Assembly: GCA_016784425.1 (NCBI GenBank)
Contig: JADHUQ010000162.1
Coordinates: 1-5,011, forward strand
Direction: 5' to 3'
From: Candidatus Delongbacteria bacterium
Lineage (GTDB): Bacteria; CAIWAD01; BS150m-G50
DNA: 5,011 bases
Of the stretch, positions 4,522-5,011 are shown piece after piece. A model generated the notes under the pieces. The model did no database searches. It saw only the letters and a list, made by a program, of their open reading frames with translations, and was not told where the DNA came from. How positions within the stretch are numbered: position 1 is the first letter of the stretch; the number at the start of each line of letters is the position of its first letter. Position numbers and translations under genes: made by a program.

Positions 4522-5011
4522 TTACTTCAGGAGGGTTACCCGCTGTGACGCTGTGAACTTACCGGCCTGCAGGTGGACCGTATATACCCCGGACATCAGA
4601 TGACTTGCATCCAGAACCACCGAATGAGTGCCGCCAGGCATCCTCCGGTTTACCAGGTTGGCCACATACTGACCTGACATGTTGTAAACATTCATGGTCA
4701 CTCCGCAGGGCTCTGCCAGACTGTATTCAATCGTCGTAGTGGGATTGAAAGGATTGGGATAGCAGTCTTCAAGCTGCCAGCCTGACGGTTTCACCTCTGT
4801 TGTGTTCCCGCAGTAGTCACAGAAGCTGCCGACCGGTTCGGTGAGTAATTCCACCAGATAGTGGTCGAAGTTGTCCGCCGGTATCAGGCAGGTGAAGTTA
4901 ACCCCGTTGGAACCACCGAGCCCGCAGTCGCTCAGGCTACAGTAAAGCACGCCCTCCCCTTCACACACAACCTGGTACTGCATCATGCCACCCAGGTCCT
5001 CGCTGGTGATA
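4522..5011 (-). CDS. C-terminal part of a secreted protein with a type IX-style sorting domain (5' end beyond window)
   Basis: The minus-strand frame is open to the right edge and ends with TAA at 4522, so about 162 codons of a longer gene are present. The ATG at 4986 is internal: the frame continues upstream (ITSEDLGG) with no ribosome site. The last 80 or so residues are a FlgD-like/Por-type C-terminal sorting domain: LEDCYPNPFNPTTTIEYSL, then VYNMSGQYVANLVN, MSGVYTVHLQAG and a short basic end in RVTLLK. Known tails of this class direct secretion through the type IX system or attachment to the cell surface. The part before it holds many cysteines (six between VVCEGEG and FCDYCG), including a CxxC, suggesting disulfides or metal binding in an extracellular domain that I do not recognise. 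It converges on the tRNA operon. Confidence 0.9.
   Translation of the reverse strand, partial: ITSEDLGGMMQYQVVCEGEGVLYCSLSDCGLGGSNGVNFTCLIPADNFDHYLVELLTEPVGSFCDYCGNTTEVKPSGWQLEDCYPNPFNPTTTIEYSLAEPCGVTMNVYNMSGQYVANLVNRRMPGGTHSVVLDASHLMSGVYTVHLQAGKFTASQRVTLLK

Noticed and set aside
1..5011. CRISPR array, insertion sequence, phage attachment site or integrase near the tRNAs
   Set aside because: No regularly spaced repeats, transposase or integrase motifs, or duplicated tRNA 3' ends were found.

Overview
The window looks like a chromosomal segment of a Gram-negative, FCB-type bacterium (the Calditrichota, Marinimicrobia, KSB1 or Cloacimonadota neighbourhood is an inference; the sequence does not fix the phylum). 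The evidence is a TonB-dependent outer-membrane receptor with an N-terminal carboxypeptidase-like domain, and a secreted protein ending in a 'YPNPFNPTTTIEYSL' type IX-style sorting tail. Promoters resemble sigma-70 sites and most genes have recognisable Shine-Dalgarno sequences.

Layout: (1) 1-1554, minus strand, a TonB-dependent receptor that runs off the left edge (518 codons visible, open throughout). (2) 1694-2776, minus strand, a complete MalK/UgpC/MsmX-type ABC ATPase with its own promoter and two adjacent perfect palindromes in its leader. (3) 2777-3014, a divergent intergenic region with one good promoter facing each way. (4) 3015-3248, plus strand, an unrecognised 77-residue basic protein. 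(5) 3437-3730, plus strand, an HU-family DNA-binding protein with a near-consensus promoter, a 16-nt inverted repeat in its leader and a clear intrinsic terminator. (6) 3952-4500, plus strand, a tRNA operon (Pro-TGG, Arg-TCT, His-GTG, Glu-TTC) with its own promoter and terminator and a 118-nt structured spacer between Arg and His. (7) 4522-5011, minus strand, the C-terminal end of a Cys-containing secreted protein, convergent with the tRNA operon.

The receptor and the ABC ATPase lie in the same direction and could serve uptake across the outer and inner membranes respectively. No permease or binding protein is present, so the ATPase appears to be an unlinked energy module. The HU and tRNA transcription units are ordinary housekeeping genes.

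I do not see a clear undescribed multi-gene system here. The points most worth checking are the small unrecognised protein, the inverted repeats at the ATPase and HU leaders, and the structured tRNA spacer.
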